Assembly: GCF_028372415.1 (NCBI RefSeq)
Contig: NC_092876.1
Span: 62,210,385 to 62,274,384 of the forward strand
Length of the DNA: 64,000 bases
Reading direction: 5' to 3'
Origin: Notamacropus eugenii
Lineage: Eukaryota > Chordata > Mammalia > Diprotodontia > Macropodidae
The notes under the pieces were generated by a model, which saw only the letters and a program-made list of their open reading frames with translations, did no database searches and had not been told where the DNA came from. This document shows positions 12,600 through 24,333 of this stretch, piece by piece (position 1 is the first letter of the stretch; each line of letters starts with the position of its first letter). The position numbers were made by a program, and so were the translations under genes.

Positions 12600-13825
12600 A
12601 CATGTTATGCTTTGAAAAGCAGGTGACCAATCCTGGTTCTCCTGCCTATCTGACCTCTCCTCTGTCTCCTTTGCTGGATCCTCCTCCAGATCATGCCCTC
12701 TAACCACAGGTGTCCCTCAGGGCTTCATCCTGGGCCATCTTCTCTCTATATACTACTTCTCTCTATATACACTTGGTGATCTCATCAAAAGCCCTGGATT
12801 TAATTATCACTGCTGTGCTGATGATTCTCAAATGTACCTAACCTGCCCCAGCCTCTCTGCTGGCTCCAGTCTTATATCTCCAGCTGCTTTTCAGACATAT
12901 TCAGTAGAAATCTTAAACTCCATATGACCATAACAGAACTCATCTTTCCCTCTAAATCCTTCCTTGCTCCCACCTTTCCTATTTCTGTTGAAGACAATCC
13001 TCCCAGTCCCTCAGGCTCACAACCTAGGCATCATTCTGGACTCTTCACTGTCTCTCATCCCCCATATCTAAGCTGTTGCCAAGAACTGTCAGTTTCACTG
13101 CTGCACCATCTTTTGAACACACCCCCTTCTCTCCTCTGACACTACTACCACTCTGGTGCAGACCCTTATCACCTCACGCCTGGACTGTTGTAATAATCCT
13201 GGTGGGTCTGCGTGCTTCATCTTTCCCCAATCCAGTCCATCCTCCATTCAGCCACCAAAGGGATTTTGCACAAGTGTCAGTCTGATCATGTCATACCCTA
13301 CTCAACAAATTCTGGTGGCTCCCTATTACCTCTAAGAAAATATAGAAAGTCCTTTGTTTGATATTCAAAGCCCTTCATAACCTACCCTCCACTCTGCCCC
13401 TTTTTAGTCTTATACCTGAAACCCTCTTCCCCCAACATATTCTTTGACCCAGTGACCCTGGCCTCATATTGCTCAAACAAGGCACTCCCATCTCCATCCA
13501 AACATTTTCTCTGACTGGAATGCCTGGAATACTCTCCCTCCTCATCCCTGCCTTCTGGCTTCCTTGGCTTCCCTGGCTTCCTTTAAGTCCCATAAAATTC
13601 CATCTTTTACCGGAAGGTTTCCCCAGTCCCTCTTAATTTTAGTGTCTTTACTCTGTAAATGATTTTCTATTTGTCCTGTATGTATGTAGGTTATCTCTCC
13701 CATTAGATTGTGAGCTTCTCAAGGGAGGGACTGTCTTTTGCCTCTCTTTATACGCCTAGCGCTTAGCCCAGTGCTTGGCACATAGTAGGCACTTAATCAA
13801 AGCTCATTGACTGACCAATCAGTTA
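12600..13825 (+). mobile_element. L2-type LINE, 3' part
   Basis: It reads as the C-terminal ORF region and 3' end of an L2 element in the sense direction. Blocks seen include 'ACCACAGGTGTCCCTCAGGG', 'CTCATCTTTCCC', 'CCTGGACTGTTGTAATAATC', 'TCTGATCATGTCATACCC', 'AATTCTGGTGGCTCCCTATT' and 'TTGTGAGCTTCTCAAGGGAG'. It terminates with 'GTGCTTGGCACATAGTAGGC'. Short open frames within it are remnants only. Confidence 0.8.
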
Positions 13826-15775
13826 TGAGAATTTCTTGATTGAGAATCACTCTTGAGATGGTAAAAGAACTAGGAGGGCATCTCCATTGTGCTGAGTGAT
13901 TTCTCTGGAGGATTTATGGATAACCAATGTTTAGCAGGAGATGATATGTACTAGTGGAAGAAGTAACGAAAGCCATCCAATTCCATGAAGATGTCAAAGA
14001 TGGTTTTCAGGGCCCCCTGGTGGTGAGGTGTGGTTCTGATGGCTCCAGAATTTCAGACAGAGATGGAGGTGTATCCAAGCATGGTAATACCTGGGGGAAG
14101 CAGGAAGGGATAAGGGGGGTGGGAGGCAGAGACAGAGATAGAAAATAATAGAGACAGATGGAGAAGGGAGGAAGAGAGAGACAGGCAGAGACAAAGAGAG
14201 ACAGACAGGGCCCCGGGGTGGGGGAGGGAGGGAGGGAGGGAGAGAGAGAGAGGAATGAATGAGAATGAGAACACTTGTGACTATCAATCCCTTCCTGCTG
14301 GGGCCATCAGAAGGTGCTATCTGGATCAGATCCTGTAGTAAGCATTTTTTTCCATTTAGACCAATAGGCTCTAACAAGGTTTCATGCATACCCCAGCAGT
14401 GCCTATGTGGGTCCCCTTCCAGGAAGCCACAGGATTGCAGAGTTGAGAGATGGAAGGAATTCTAGTTCAATCTCCCCTTTTAATAGAGGAGGAGACCTGG
14501 TTTGTCTATGACTTCACATTACAGCAGGTCAGACTCCTGGATCTCTTGATGGGATTAGGTCCTTGTGAGATAGACAATGTAGAGAGGGGATTTGAGTGAG
14601 ATGAGGGGATTGCATTACTTTTATGGCATCTCTGTGATAACAAAATTCCCATCTATTGTAGATACTTTGGTATATTCTACTTATACTTTGAAGGGCAGGA
14701 AGTGTGTTAAAGATTAGCTGCAGACAATGAGAATGTGACAGCAGGGGACCAGAGGATATGTGGTTACCAGGACGGGTAATCAAGGGGAAGGAAATGAGGG
14801 GTCGGCATATTTGGTTTAAGGTCCTTCCAGTTGTAAAATCCTATGGTTTGTGGACCTGTGTAACAGAAAAAGGAGACAGGCTGGTCCTAGAATAATGAGG
14901 ACAGATAGATAGCAATGAGTACTGCATTGAGGTCCCTGAGACATTCAGAGGACATGGATTAGTCCAGGACACAAAGGAAACGAAGCAGTTATGGATCTCT
15001 GTCCAGCTCCCTAAGCTCAACCCCTAGATCTTTCTCTGCCTAGTGGATGTGAAAATCATGAAATTTCAAAATCATGACATTTCAGGATTGGAAGGGAATG
15101 GACAGGTTACCTAGGCCAACAGATGCCAGAAGAAAAATCACCTCTAAAACCTGCCCAAAAGATGGCCGGGTGTCATGAGAAAGATTTTTCTTAACAATGT
15201 GATGAAATCTGCATCCTTACAATTTCCCTCCATATTGCCATCCACTGAGGCTAAGCAGAGCAAGGTGAATCCTTTGTATGAATACATTACTGTCACTTCA
15301 CCTTCCATAGTGTGGTCTGCAGTCCCCTCACCGTCCTGGATCCTTATCTCTCCAGGACAGATATGGGCTTGTCACTGTCCTCCTAATAGATTTTTCTCTG
15401 GAGTGATAACTAGTACATGGTTGATATTTAGTAAATGTTTGTTGAATTGAATTGAACATCAGTGTTAACTCTGCTTAGCTCTTTTCTCTGCACTCTCTCC
15501 ATCCCCAAAATGTTTCTCTTTGGAATACTGAGGAAGCTAGATCCTAACCCCCTGATCTTCCAGCTAAAATCTTAGGAAAGACTGAATTTTAAATGGGAAA
15601 GAAAGGTTCTATCTTCTGGTAAAAGCCCAGGAACTAAGAAGTAACTTACTAGAGGATCATCTGCCACTTCTGTAGTCATTCTTGTTTTTCTTTTGGAACA
15701 AATGCTTCTTCCCTTAGAGTTCTGGGAGAAAGTTCCTATCCCACAGACTCCTGGCAAAACTGATTTCCGGGCCTG
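13826..15775. other. No gene seen; purine-rich patch and one CTCF-like motif
   Basis: The stretch 14090-14255 is purine-rich, with GAGACAGAG-type repeats and a (GGGA)n run at 14217-14243. A 3' LINE-like tail appears near 15420-15450 ('TTTAGTAAATGTTTGTTGAA'). I could not assign the remainder to a gene or repeat. Confidence 0.5.
14011..14023 (-). promoter_or_regulatory. CTCF-like motif
   Basis: The minus strand reads CCACCAGGGGGCC, which fits the CTCF core CCASYAGRKGGC. This is a sequence match only, so occupancy is unknown. Confidence 0.4.
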
Positions 15776-15779
15776 TACA

Positions 15780-16015
15780 TGTAATTATGAGAACAGCTGA
15801 CATAATTTGTTAAGGGTTACAAAGGCCTCTTCTACGTTATCTCAGTTGATCTCCACGACAACCCTGGGAGGTAGATAATATGAATATTACTCTCATTTTA
15901 TAATTGAGGAAACTGAGGCCTAGAAGGTTGATGTGACATGCTCCAGGTCACAGAGCTAATTCTCGAGTTCAGGTTTCCTTCAAAATCAATTCTCTACCAC
16001 AGTGACTAGAACTCC
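15780..16015 (-). mobile_element. MIR/CORE-SINE fragment
   Basis: Antisense copy with 'CTCCACGACAACCCTGGGAG', 'GAGGAAACTGAGGCC' and 'GTCACAGAGCTAAT' in the expected order. Confidence 0.75.
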
Positions 16016-16139
16016 TACTGCCAGCTTCATCATACACCAAGAAAGAGCGAGAGATGGAATCAGGCTGAGGCTTTTCCTTTCCTTTCCTTTTTTTAATACT
16101 CTAAAATAGAACTGCCTGTAACCCACTCACTCACTTGTT

Positions 16140-16330
16140 GACCTGAAATTCAACACCATTAGAGAATCACAGTGTCAGAGCTGCAAGACATAGAATGTCA
16201 GAAAAGGAAGGGACCTTTGAGATCGGGTTTAGCTCTTCACTCTTTAGCTAGAGACTCAAGGAGTTTGTGACTTGACCAAGGTCATGCAGGAAGTGCAGAA
16301 GCTAAGAGCTGAACACACATTCTTTGGCAC
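16140..16330 (-). mobile_element. CR1/L3-tail plus MIR-like remnant
   Basis: It starts with 'AGAATCACAGTGTCAGAGCT' and 'TAGAATGTCAGAAAAGGAAG', the antisense CR1/L3 3' terminus. It runs on into a weak MIR-like 'CTTGACCAAGGTCATGCAGG'. Confidence 0.5.
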
Positions 16331-16961
16331 ACAGGTCTTTCCATAGTATCACACTGAATTACTGTTAATTTGTTCCATCTGGCCATAGTACCTATAAGAT
16401 ACGGTAGGGATAGAAGCAATCTTAGCACCCCTCCAAGTACAAATCTGTTATTTTACAGCAGAAGAAACTTAGAGAGAGGAACTTCTCCGTTTTTCCTTGG
16501 CTATATAGCAGCCTGGGACAAAGGCATTTTTGATTTAATTTTGAGATTGGACTTGCAATAGTCTCAATTGCTCAAAAAGATTTTATGTAGTTATCTAAGG
16601 ATGAGCTCCCAGATTTACTACTGCCTTCCAGGAATGAGAAAGCACGAGAACTGTAGAGTGGCTAATGAGTTACTCCTTCCCACTGACTTGAGTCTGAACC
16701 TGCTGTAGATGGGGAAATTGACCCTGACCCATAATTCCTAACCACCAATTTCTTTGTGCCCCAATTGTTCTGACACTCACGTGTTCTTGTGGAAGTATAT
16801 GAGATATGTTAGGCCCAACACATTCCCTTAAAGACTCTTCAGTTTTACACTATCCATTCCTTCATTAATTCATTCTGTAAATATTCAGAGACTGCTTTCA
16901 GTGTGCCTGTGGTTGAGCCAATCATTGGTATAGATAAAAAATTTAGATAAGATATTGCCCC

Positions 16962-17205
16962 TTGGTATTTAGGTGGCGTAGCAGATGGAGCACTGGGCTT
17001 GGAATCAGACTTATCTTCATGAATGAGTTCAAATCTGGCCATGCTGGCTGTGTGACTCAGAGCAAGCCACTTAACTTTGTTTGCCTCAGTTTTCTCATCT
17101 GTAAAATGAGCTGGAGAAGGAAATGGCAAACCATTCTAGTGTCTCTGCCAAGAAAACCCCAGTGGGGTCACAAAGAGTCAGGATTGAAAGGCTACAATAA
17201 CAAAA
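16962..17205 (+). mobile_element. tRNA-derived SINE with RTE/BovB-type tail
   Basis: A full-length-like copy. It has the head 'TTTAGGTGGCGTAGCAGATG', the B-box-like GAGTTCAAATC, 'CTCATCTGTAAAATGAGCTG', then the RTE-type tail 'GGAAATGGCAAACCATTCTA ... CCCCAGTGGGGTCACAAAGA'. Confidence 0.85.
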
Positions 17206-17329
17206 TTGTCCCAGCTCGGCCCTCCTGGCTTAGTCTCTCGCATCACAGGGCAAGTCTTTTCTTCCTTCTGCCCCCGAGTTTCCTTGGTAGTAATGACTCA
17301 CTCATATGGCACCAAAAAGTTGGCCATGT

Positions 17330-17545
17330 GCATTCCACACATGACCTGATTTGAGCCTCATGGCAACCTTGGGAGGGAGGTACTACAGATAGCATTATTC
17401 CCATTTTACTAAGGAGGATGGTGCGTCTCAGAGATTAAGCCTCTTACCCATAGCCACACAGCTAGGGCTAGAGGCCAGATGTGAACCTACGTCTCCTCTG
17501 ACTCCAGGTACAGTGCTCTATCTACTGCACCAAACATTTTCTCTA
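17330..17545 (-). mobile_element. MIR/CORE-SINE fragment
   Basis: Antisense copy with 'CCCATTTTACTAAGGAGGAT', 'CCACACAGCTAGGGCTAGAG' and 'AGTGCTCTATCTACTGCACC'. Confidence 0.75.
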
Positions 17546-17639
17546 AAAGGAGGGGTTTGGACTAGATGGTTACAAAAGACCCCTGTGGATCCGGTCATTT
17601 TGGGGGAGGAGCCCTAGCCACAGGGGAGCACAGGAGGGC

Positions 17640-18020
17640 CATCCAACATACAAACCCAGATAACTATGCTGCACAGCATTGCAGGATAAATGCATTAAAG
17701 ACATAAAAGATAGCAGAAATGAGATGGAGAAGGGGCTTAAGGAAGACTTCGTAGAGGAGGCTGGGCTCTAAAGTATGGGCCAGAATTCAACAGGTGAAGG
17801 GAGTGAGGGCATTACAGGTACAGGGAGAGCATGAAGCAATAGGTGGAGGAACACTTGGGATATTCCAGATATGGGAAATAGACTGATAAGGTGGAGTGTT
17901 TGATATATCGAAAGGAGAAATTAGGTTAGGCTGGAAACGGAAGGTAACCCCAGCTTGTAGAGGGCCTTGAATGTCAGAGTCTGAACATGGGGAGCATAGG
18001 CATATCCGGAGCTCAGTCAT
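17640..18020 (+). repeat. Dispersed ~1-kb repeat family, fragment
   Basis: It contains 'GGCTTAAGGAAGACTTCGTA', 'AGGGCATTACAGGTACAGGG' and 'TAGAGGGCCTTGAATGTCAG', in the same order as blocks of the copies at 19.4 and 43.6 kb. It is non-coding. Confidence 0.55.
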
Positions 18021-18779
18021 TCAGTTAGTGGCAAGCTAGCACAGTGCTGGGTGGTCGTGGGACTGTCTGCTTAAGAACAGTGGCTTCCTTACTTAGCTGA
18101 AACAACTTCCTTCTTCATCAGGCTGTATTAATAGAAGTGAAGGGTCCAGGCCTGGGGTGGTGGGAGTCTCATTGTCCTTTGTATTGTTTGGATGCCATCT
18201 GAAGTAGTCCCTTTTCATTGGTAAACTTCCAGAGGATGGCATCTGGAATGGCAGTAGGCCTTGAGATGGTGCCATGTGAGAATCTGTTAAGGAACAGGAG
18301 AGGTTTAGTTGGGAGAAGAAAGGTCTCTGGAGGAGCATGTTAGTGGTCTGCAAGTATCCAAAGGGGTGCTGTAAGGAACAGAGTATCAGACTTAGTTCAG
18401 TTTGGCCTCAGAAGGCGATACTAGAAGTCACGGGTGGGAATGTAAAGAGAGAAATGTCTACGTCAAAAAAATCCCCTAATAATTGAGGGGGCTCAAAAGT
18501 GAATTGGGCCTAGGGAGGTCCCCCTCTCCTATCTCTTGTCTCCCCTCCACCACCACCACCCCCAAAATGTAAAGACTAGCTATCTCAGGTATGAATTGAA
18601 TCAGATGTCCACTAAGTTCCTCCCACAACTCTGGAATTTTGTGATCTCAGTCAGAACGTTCATACTTTCCATTGATCTGAGTCCCTCCCTCCCTTTCCCC
18701 CTCCCTCTCATCCTCCCATCACTGCCAAAGTGAGGTCTTTTCTGTCTGGGCCCCAGGTTCCACCCTGTAGTTCCACATT

Positions 18780-19185
18780 ATAGCATCTCAGAGTTGGAAG
18801 GGACGTCAGACAGCCATCTAGTCCAACTCATACCTGAAAGAGTCCCAGTGAGTCATCATCCGTACAGCCTTTCCTTGAAAGATGTGTTGTGAGGGTGAAC
18901 CGACCAGCTCTGGGGGCAGCCCAGGCTACTTGGGGAGCACTCCCATTGTTAGGAAGTTTTTCCGGATGTCAAGATGAAATGCACCTCGTGGCAGCTTCCC
19001 TCTGCTCTCCCTTGTTCTGCCATCTGGGGCCACTGAGCAGCTGGTCCAAATCTCCTTCCTCACAGCAGTCTTGGGAGAGACTGCTTTTTCTGCAGCCACC
19101 CGAACCCTGAATGGGTGATCCTCGTCTGGCCTTTCTTGGACCTCGTTCAAATGTCTTTCCTTTCATTTTCCTAATGTTTCTGCTA
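18780..19185 (-). mobile_element. CR1/L3 LINE 3' end
   Basis: Antisense 3' UTR of a CR1/L3-type element. 'CAGAGTTGGAAGGGACGTCA' and 'CATCTAGTCCAACTCA' are the reverse of the CR1 terminus. They are followed by 'TTGTTAGGAAGTTTTTCCGG' and 'CTCTGGGGC'-like blocks, as at 34.1 and 57.0 kb. Confidence 0.72.
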
Positions 19186-19309
19186 ACGATTCTTCCCTCC
19201 TACACTACAACCCTGAACTCACAACAAAGCTTTAATTTTAAGTTCCCCCAGACTGCTGTGCCTTCCCTCTGAGATTACTTTGCATGGGTCTTCACTCTAT
19301 TTGCTATGA

Positions 19310-19960
19310 CCATAGTTAGTCAACTAGCATATATTAAGAGTTTACTACATGTCAGGTATTTGTACTGAGAGCCAGGGCTGAAAAAAAAGGGTAAAAGTCC
19401 CTGTTTTCAAGGAACACATAGTGTCATGGGGGAGACAGCATGTAGATGTTGTGCAAACAAGATACAGGCAGGAAAAGATATATAGAAGGAAGTTATTTAA
19501 GGGGGGATTGAGAAAGACTTCTTGCAGAAGATGGGAATTTAGCTGAAGCTTGAAGGAAGCTGAGGAATCCAGGAGGTGGAGATGAGGAGGGAAGAGAGTT
19601 CAGGCCTGGGAGGCAGCCTGTGAAAAATAACCAGAATTGGGGGGCAAAAAATGTAGTTCGAGGACCAGTGAGGAGGTCAGTATCACTGGATCGAGAGTGT
19701 GGGGTAGGAGAGTGATGAAAGGATAGAAATGGACCAAGGGACAGAGGGCTTTAAAAGCCAAACAGAATTTAATACTCTGTGCGACTTCCTGTGCAAGTAT
19801 GCCCATGGTGCAAAGACAAAAAAGACAATTCTCCCTACCCTCAAGGAGTTATATTCTGCTAGGGACAAGTATAAAGACAAAGAAATGCAAAGAAAATCAA
19901 GGTAGTGGGTGGGTGGTGTAGAAATGGCAGGCGATTCTGGTGAGTTGTCCATCAGGTCAG
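19310..19960 (+). repeat. Dispersed ~1-kb repeat family, fragment
   Basis: It starts with a decayed 'CATATATTAAGAGTTTACTA CATGTCAGG' block. It then shows 'CCCTGTTTTCAAGGAACACA', 'AGACTTCTTGCAGAAGATGG', 'AGCTTGAAGGAAGCTGAGGA' and 'GGACCAGTGAGGAGGTCAGT ATCACTGGATCGAGAGTG'. The order matches the copies at 39.6, 43.6 and 46.1 kb. Confidence 0.6.
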
Positions 19961-20620
19961 CTGCGTATCAGTGGAGGAGGGAGGGGCTCCAAGAGGCCAA
20001 GGGGAGACGGGAGGACATTCTAGGCACAGCTTAGAGGTGAGTGTCTGCATGTCTTACGCTGGGAGCAGAAGTGGGGCCAGATAGTAATGAAGATGAGTTG
20101 GGGAGCCAATGAATGTGGGCTCCCCTGCACCCGCACTGCATTGTTTTTCTGGAGGAGCTAGGAATGTACACTCTGGAGAAGAGCAGAGGTGGGGTGGGGT
20201 GGGGGATGGGGATAGACAATCTTTGTCATCAAACATTGGAAGGGCCAAAATGTGGAAGAGGGAATAGACTCATTTTACATGGCTTTGGAGGGTAGAATTA
20301 GAACCAAGAAGGGGACGTTGTAGGAAGACGGATTTCTGCTCCATGGATGAAAACTCTTCTACCCTGAGAATTGTTTCAATGTTAAAAGGGCCACCTTTGG
20401 AAAGAGTGAGTTCGCCATCACTGGGTGGAGAGGCCTGGTGGCCACTGGTCAGGGATGTTGCTGGACTGGATGACAGCTGAGGGTCTCACCCTAACCCAAT
20501 TTTGAGCTTCTGAGATTCTCTGGTGTGAATGGCAGCTGCCATTTCTGCAGGACTTTACAGTTAAAAAAGCCCAAAGACCTTTCCCCAAACAGTCCTGAGA
20601 GGTAGATTGTGCCAGTATGA
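19961..20620. other. No gene seen; unassigned
   Basis: Part of 19961-20050 may continue the preceding repeat. The rest has no recognisable repeat or exon. Several overlapping short open frames in both strands show no splice context. Confidence 0.45.
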
Positions 20621-20990
20621 TTATTACTGTTTGCCCCCACTTCTGTTCCTCGTACAAGACATTCAGACTCTTCCCTCCATGCCTTTGTCTCAGCTGTGTC
20701 TGGAATGTTCTGCCATCTTCCCTCAGTGCCTTGGAATCCCTCCATCCGCCACTGGTCAGTTCCAGCTCTGCGCAGGCCTGAGGTCTGACCAGCATCACCC
20801 ATGAAGTTTCTGATACTCACCTAGTACCTTGATTTTCTTTGTGTCTATTCTGTACTTGTCTTTGTTTATCCCCAGTAGAATATAAACTCCTTGAGGGTAG
20901 GGAATGATCTTTGTATCACAGGCAAGTAGCACAGTGCCTGGCACAGAGGAGTCATTTAATAATACTTATTAAGTTGAATTTACAAATGAA
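20620..20990 (+). mobile_element. L2-like LINE 3' end
   Basis: It resembles an L2-type 3' end. 'GTCTGGAATGTTCTGCCATC', 'GTAGAATATAAACTCCTTGA GGGTAGGGA', 'GTGCCTGGCACAGAG' and a terminal 'TTTAATAATACTTATTAAGT' occur in the usual order. Confidence 0.7.
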
Positions 20991-21434
20991 AAAAGAAAAA
21001 AATAAACAGGTTCAAGAAAACGAAATCAACACCCCAAATCCTATGACTTGGGGGCTCTGCAGCCAGTGTTTGATTCTTGGTTTCCTGATTTAGAGGCAGC
21101 ACTTTGGTGACTGTGCCAGGCTGCATCTGATTCCTCTGCTGGGATGAGGTGGGCATCTCAGCCTGGTTGGGGAATGGTCAAGAGGAAGAGGAAGTAACGG
21201 AGGGGGGCATTCTGACCTTGCAGGTGCTGTTTAAAATAAGGAGGAGGGGCCCTCTGCCCTATCTCTGCCCTGGCTCTCTCCAGCTCCTGAATACACGGCT
21301 CCTTGTGTCCTGTTCTCTTTCCTAGCTCCTGCCGTACAACACTCCCCTCCTTCCCCCCAAGCTGGTCCTGCATCTAGGAACAGAGGCTGCCTTTCTCCCA
21401 GCCTGAATGGCCTGAACGGCAAAGCTGAGCCTCA

Positions 21435-21900
21435 GGGCCGCCTCTTAACCTGAAGAAGGCTCGGGGTTACTGCTGTTTTTCTTGGCCTGTGTTGCCTGGC
21501 CCCCCTCAGCAAACAGGGAGGCGAGTGTGCACCCAGGGGCCCGGCCCAAGCCGGCTGCCCTGTTTATGTTGGAAAGGCTGGCAGGGGGATTAGCTCAGCT
21601 GGGCTGCTAATTGCCTCCGAAGTGGGGCCCAAGAAGCTGCTGTGGGCCCAGGTTTGGGGTAGGAGGAGGCTTTTCCTCCCTCGTCCCTGGTGGGCATAGT
21701 GCCATTTGGACCTTGGTGCCCTGGCTCAGGGTCAGGGCTCCCTCCCACCTCCAGTCTATGAAGAGTCCCATCCTTCTCCCCTGTCGGCGCCTGCCCTTGC
21801 AGGTTCTCCCCCTCCTTCCCCTGGCAGATTGGGGGTTATGGGGCTGGCAAGGAGGCCGGGGTCGAGGGCGAGCAGCTCATGATGTCATTTCTGTTCTCTG
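21435..21900. promoter_or_regulatory. GC-rich non-repetitive stretch, candidate regulatory element
   Basis: It has no SINE/LINE signature in a region otherwise crowded with repeats, and a base composition unlike its neighbours. It contains a FOX-type CAAACA (about 21509-21514) and TGTTTATGTT (21561-21570). A homeodomain-type pair TTAGC...GCTAATTG lies at 21590-21613. It is about 9 kb beyond the WNT4 stop codon. Function is inferred only from these traits. Confidence 0.35.
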
Positions 21901-22204
21901 GCTGTCCCAGGCCTTGCTTCTCAGCCCCCTCCCCCATAACACTCCTCACCTACCTCCTCCCTGGAGTGAAGCACTTTCTCCTTTTACCAGGAGGCTGGGC
22001 CCCTTCACCTGTAGTCTCCTTCCTCCCCACCAGCATTACCTCTCTGGCTCTGCTCCTTCTTTAACCCACCTATCCTTCAGACTTACCCATTTTCTTCATC
22101 CCAATTTCTCTCCCCAATTCCTCGCTTGTATCTCTATCTCCTAGGCTTTCTTCTCCTTAACTATCTGGCACTGGGGAGCTCGCCAGTCTCCCTCTTGGGG
22201 CTCA

Positions 22205-22223
22205 CTCGCCCCCCCCCCCCCCC
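22205..22223. repeat. Poly-C tract
   Basis: A run of about 15 cytosines. Its length is likely variable and error-prone in assembly. Confidence 0.8.
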
Positions 22224-22269
22224 ATCTCTGGCATCAGCCTTTCAGTTTCTTTCTATTTTCTGCCCTTCA

Positions 22270-22440
22270 TATTTGCCAGAGGTGTGGTAGTAGACAGAGC
22301 ATCAGGAAGATTGGAGTTGCAGTCCTGGCTCAAGACACTTCCAACAGTGCGATTCATGACCTTTTCCTAGCCTCAGTTTCCTGTAAAATGATGGAGGTGA
22401 ATTTGATGGTCCATTCTAGCTCTACATTTAGGAGAATTTA
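22270..22440 (+). mobile_element. CORE-SINE remnant
   Basis: Diverged SINE: 'GAGGTGTGGTAGTAGACAGA', 'CTCAAGACACTTCC', 'CCTCAGTTTCCTGTAAAATG', then a CR1-type 'GGTCCATTCTAGCTCTACA' tail. Confidence 0.6.
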
Positions 22441-22844
22441 AGACCACATCCAGTTCTGTCGATGGTCCATGTTCCCTCAGTCTCCCAGCTCTCTCTCACT
22501 GCCCCCTCCTTCCCCTTCCTTCTGTCTTCACTCTTTCTTAGTCTCTCAGTTGTTTTTCACTGTTCCTCAGTCTCCCCTTCACCCTCCTTCGGTTTCTCTC
22601 CATTAGCTCATTCTTCATTTCTTGGCCTTTGCGGAAGGGGAGACCTTGGAGTTTAAATGAAAGAGACTTGGATTTTAGTCTTGGCCTCCCTGGTGATGTT
22701 GATATTGTGTGACTTGAGGCATCTGTGAAATGGGCATCCCGGTGCCTGCTCGAACTACCTCAAGGGGCTATTTGGAGACTCAAGATGATGTGAAAGCTCT
22801 TTGGAGAATATAAAGGATGATAGGTATGAGTTCGGAGGATGATC

Positions 22845-22948
22845 ATAAGATGCAGCTGGTGGTGTAGTGAACAGAATGCTGGGCCTGGAGTCAGGAAGGC
22901 CTGAGTTCAAATCCAGCCCCAGCTACTTTCTAGCCGTGTGACCCCAAA
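22845..22948 (+). mobile_element. tRNA-SINE head, truncated
   Basis: 5' half of the tRNA-derived SINE ('GGCCTGGAGTCAGGAAGGCC TGAGTTCAAATCC'). It stops at 'GTGTGACCCC', where an antisense SINE begins. Confidence 0.8.
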
Positions 22949-22954
22949 AGGACC

Positions 22955-23205
22955 TTTTGTTGTTCAGTTGTGTCTGACGCTGACCCTGATTGGGGTTTTC
23001 CTGGCAAAGATTTTGGAATGATTTGTTATTTCCTTCTACAAATCATTTGCAGAGGAGGAAACTGAGGCAAACAGGGTGAAGTGATTTGTCCAAGGTCACA
23101 CATCTGATATATATCTGCAGCCAAATTTGAACTCAGGAAGATGAGACTTCATGGTTCTAAGCCCAGCATGCTATGCACTATGGCGACCCCTAGCGGCCCC
23201 TGTGT
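22955..23205 (-). mobile_element. tRNA-derived SINE with RTE/BovB-type tail
   Basis: Antisense copy. 'TTGTTCAGTTGTGTCTGACG' and 'TTGGGGTTTTCCTGGCAAAG' form the tail, and 'TTTGAACTCAGGAAGATGAG' is the reversed B-box region. It lies directly after a sense SINE head, so the two form an inverted pair. Confidence 0.8.
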
Positions 23206-23249
23206 GACCCTCCACCTATTTAATTCTAGGGCTCAAATGCCAGTTTATT

Positions 23250-24233
23250 TCTGTGAATATCTACACCACTTTCACTAGTACTGTCCTGGGCACTCCTGTC
23301 AGCTGTTCTCCTCAGAAGGAGCTCTCTTCATCTGGCTCTCTCTCTCTCTTCTCTGAGGCTTGGTCCAAGGACTCCTTCCTCCACTAAGCTTTCCTCGATT
23401 CCCCCAGTTCTGGGATGATACCTACCTGTGTGAGCTTCTCAAAAGGAAGTGCTATTTGTTGTGTCTTTGTCTTTTTATTTCCAGGGATGCCTAACCTGGT
23501 GCGTCAGCACCCAGAATCAGTGAGTCTGAGTTCCCCTATCTAACTGTTTGGGGGGCTTCTTTCCAGTCTCCACTGCTGGTTCTTTCATGTCCGCTCCCTT
23601 AAGTATGTCCTTAAATATTCTCCAGTGCTTTGTCTTGGATCCCCTTCTCTTTTCGCTCAGTGACCCTATCAGCTCCCATAAGCTCAATGATCATCTCTCA
23701 GCAGAAAATTCTCAGACCTATAGGTGAAGTCTTCATCTCTCTGCTGAGTGACCCAGTTTTATACTTACCTGGAAGGAATGTGACCCTTCATCACCCCTTC
23801 CCAATTGCCTGTTGGATGACTTGAACTGGATGTCCTATAGACATCTCAAATACATGCCCAAAACAGAATCTGTGACCTTTCCTCTTAAACCTTCCTTCCT
23901 TCCAAAATTCCCTATTGCTGTGGAAAGCACCATCATCCACTTAGTCACCTAGGCTCAAAAATCTATGTGTTATCCTCCATTCCTAACTCACACTCACCCC
24001 ATGTGTCACATCTTATCTTTTTTGTCTTCATAACATCTCTTATTTACATCTCATTCTCTCCATTTATACAACCAATACCCCACTTCAGACTCTTATCTTG
24101 TGCCTGGACTACTATAGTACCTTCTGACTGGTTTCTCTGTCTGAAGTCTCTTTCTACTCCAATCCACCCTTCTCCACTCAGCTGCTAAAGTGATTTTTCC
24201 AAAGAGCTGGCTGATGATCTCTGTCGCTCCCCT

Positions 24234-24264
<31 letters not shown>

Positions 24265-24299
24265 ATCTCTCTGTCTCTGTCTCTCTCTGTCTCTCTCTT

Positions 24300-24333
<34 letters not shown>

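Noticed and set aside
13994-14389. Ser/Leu/Pro-rich 131-codon minus-strand frame
   Set aside because: It is produced by a purine-rich simple-repeat region read in antisense.
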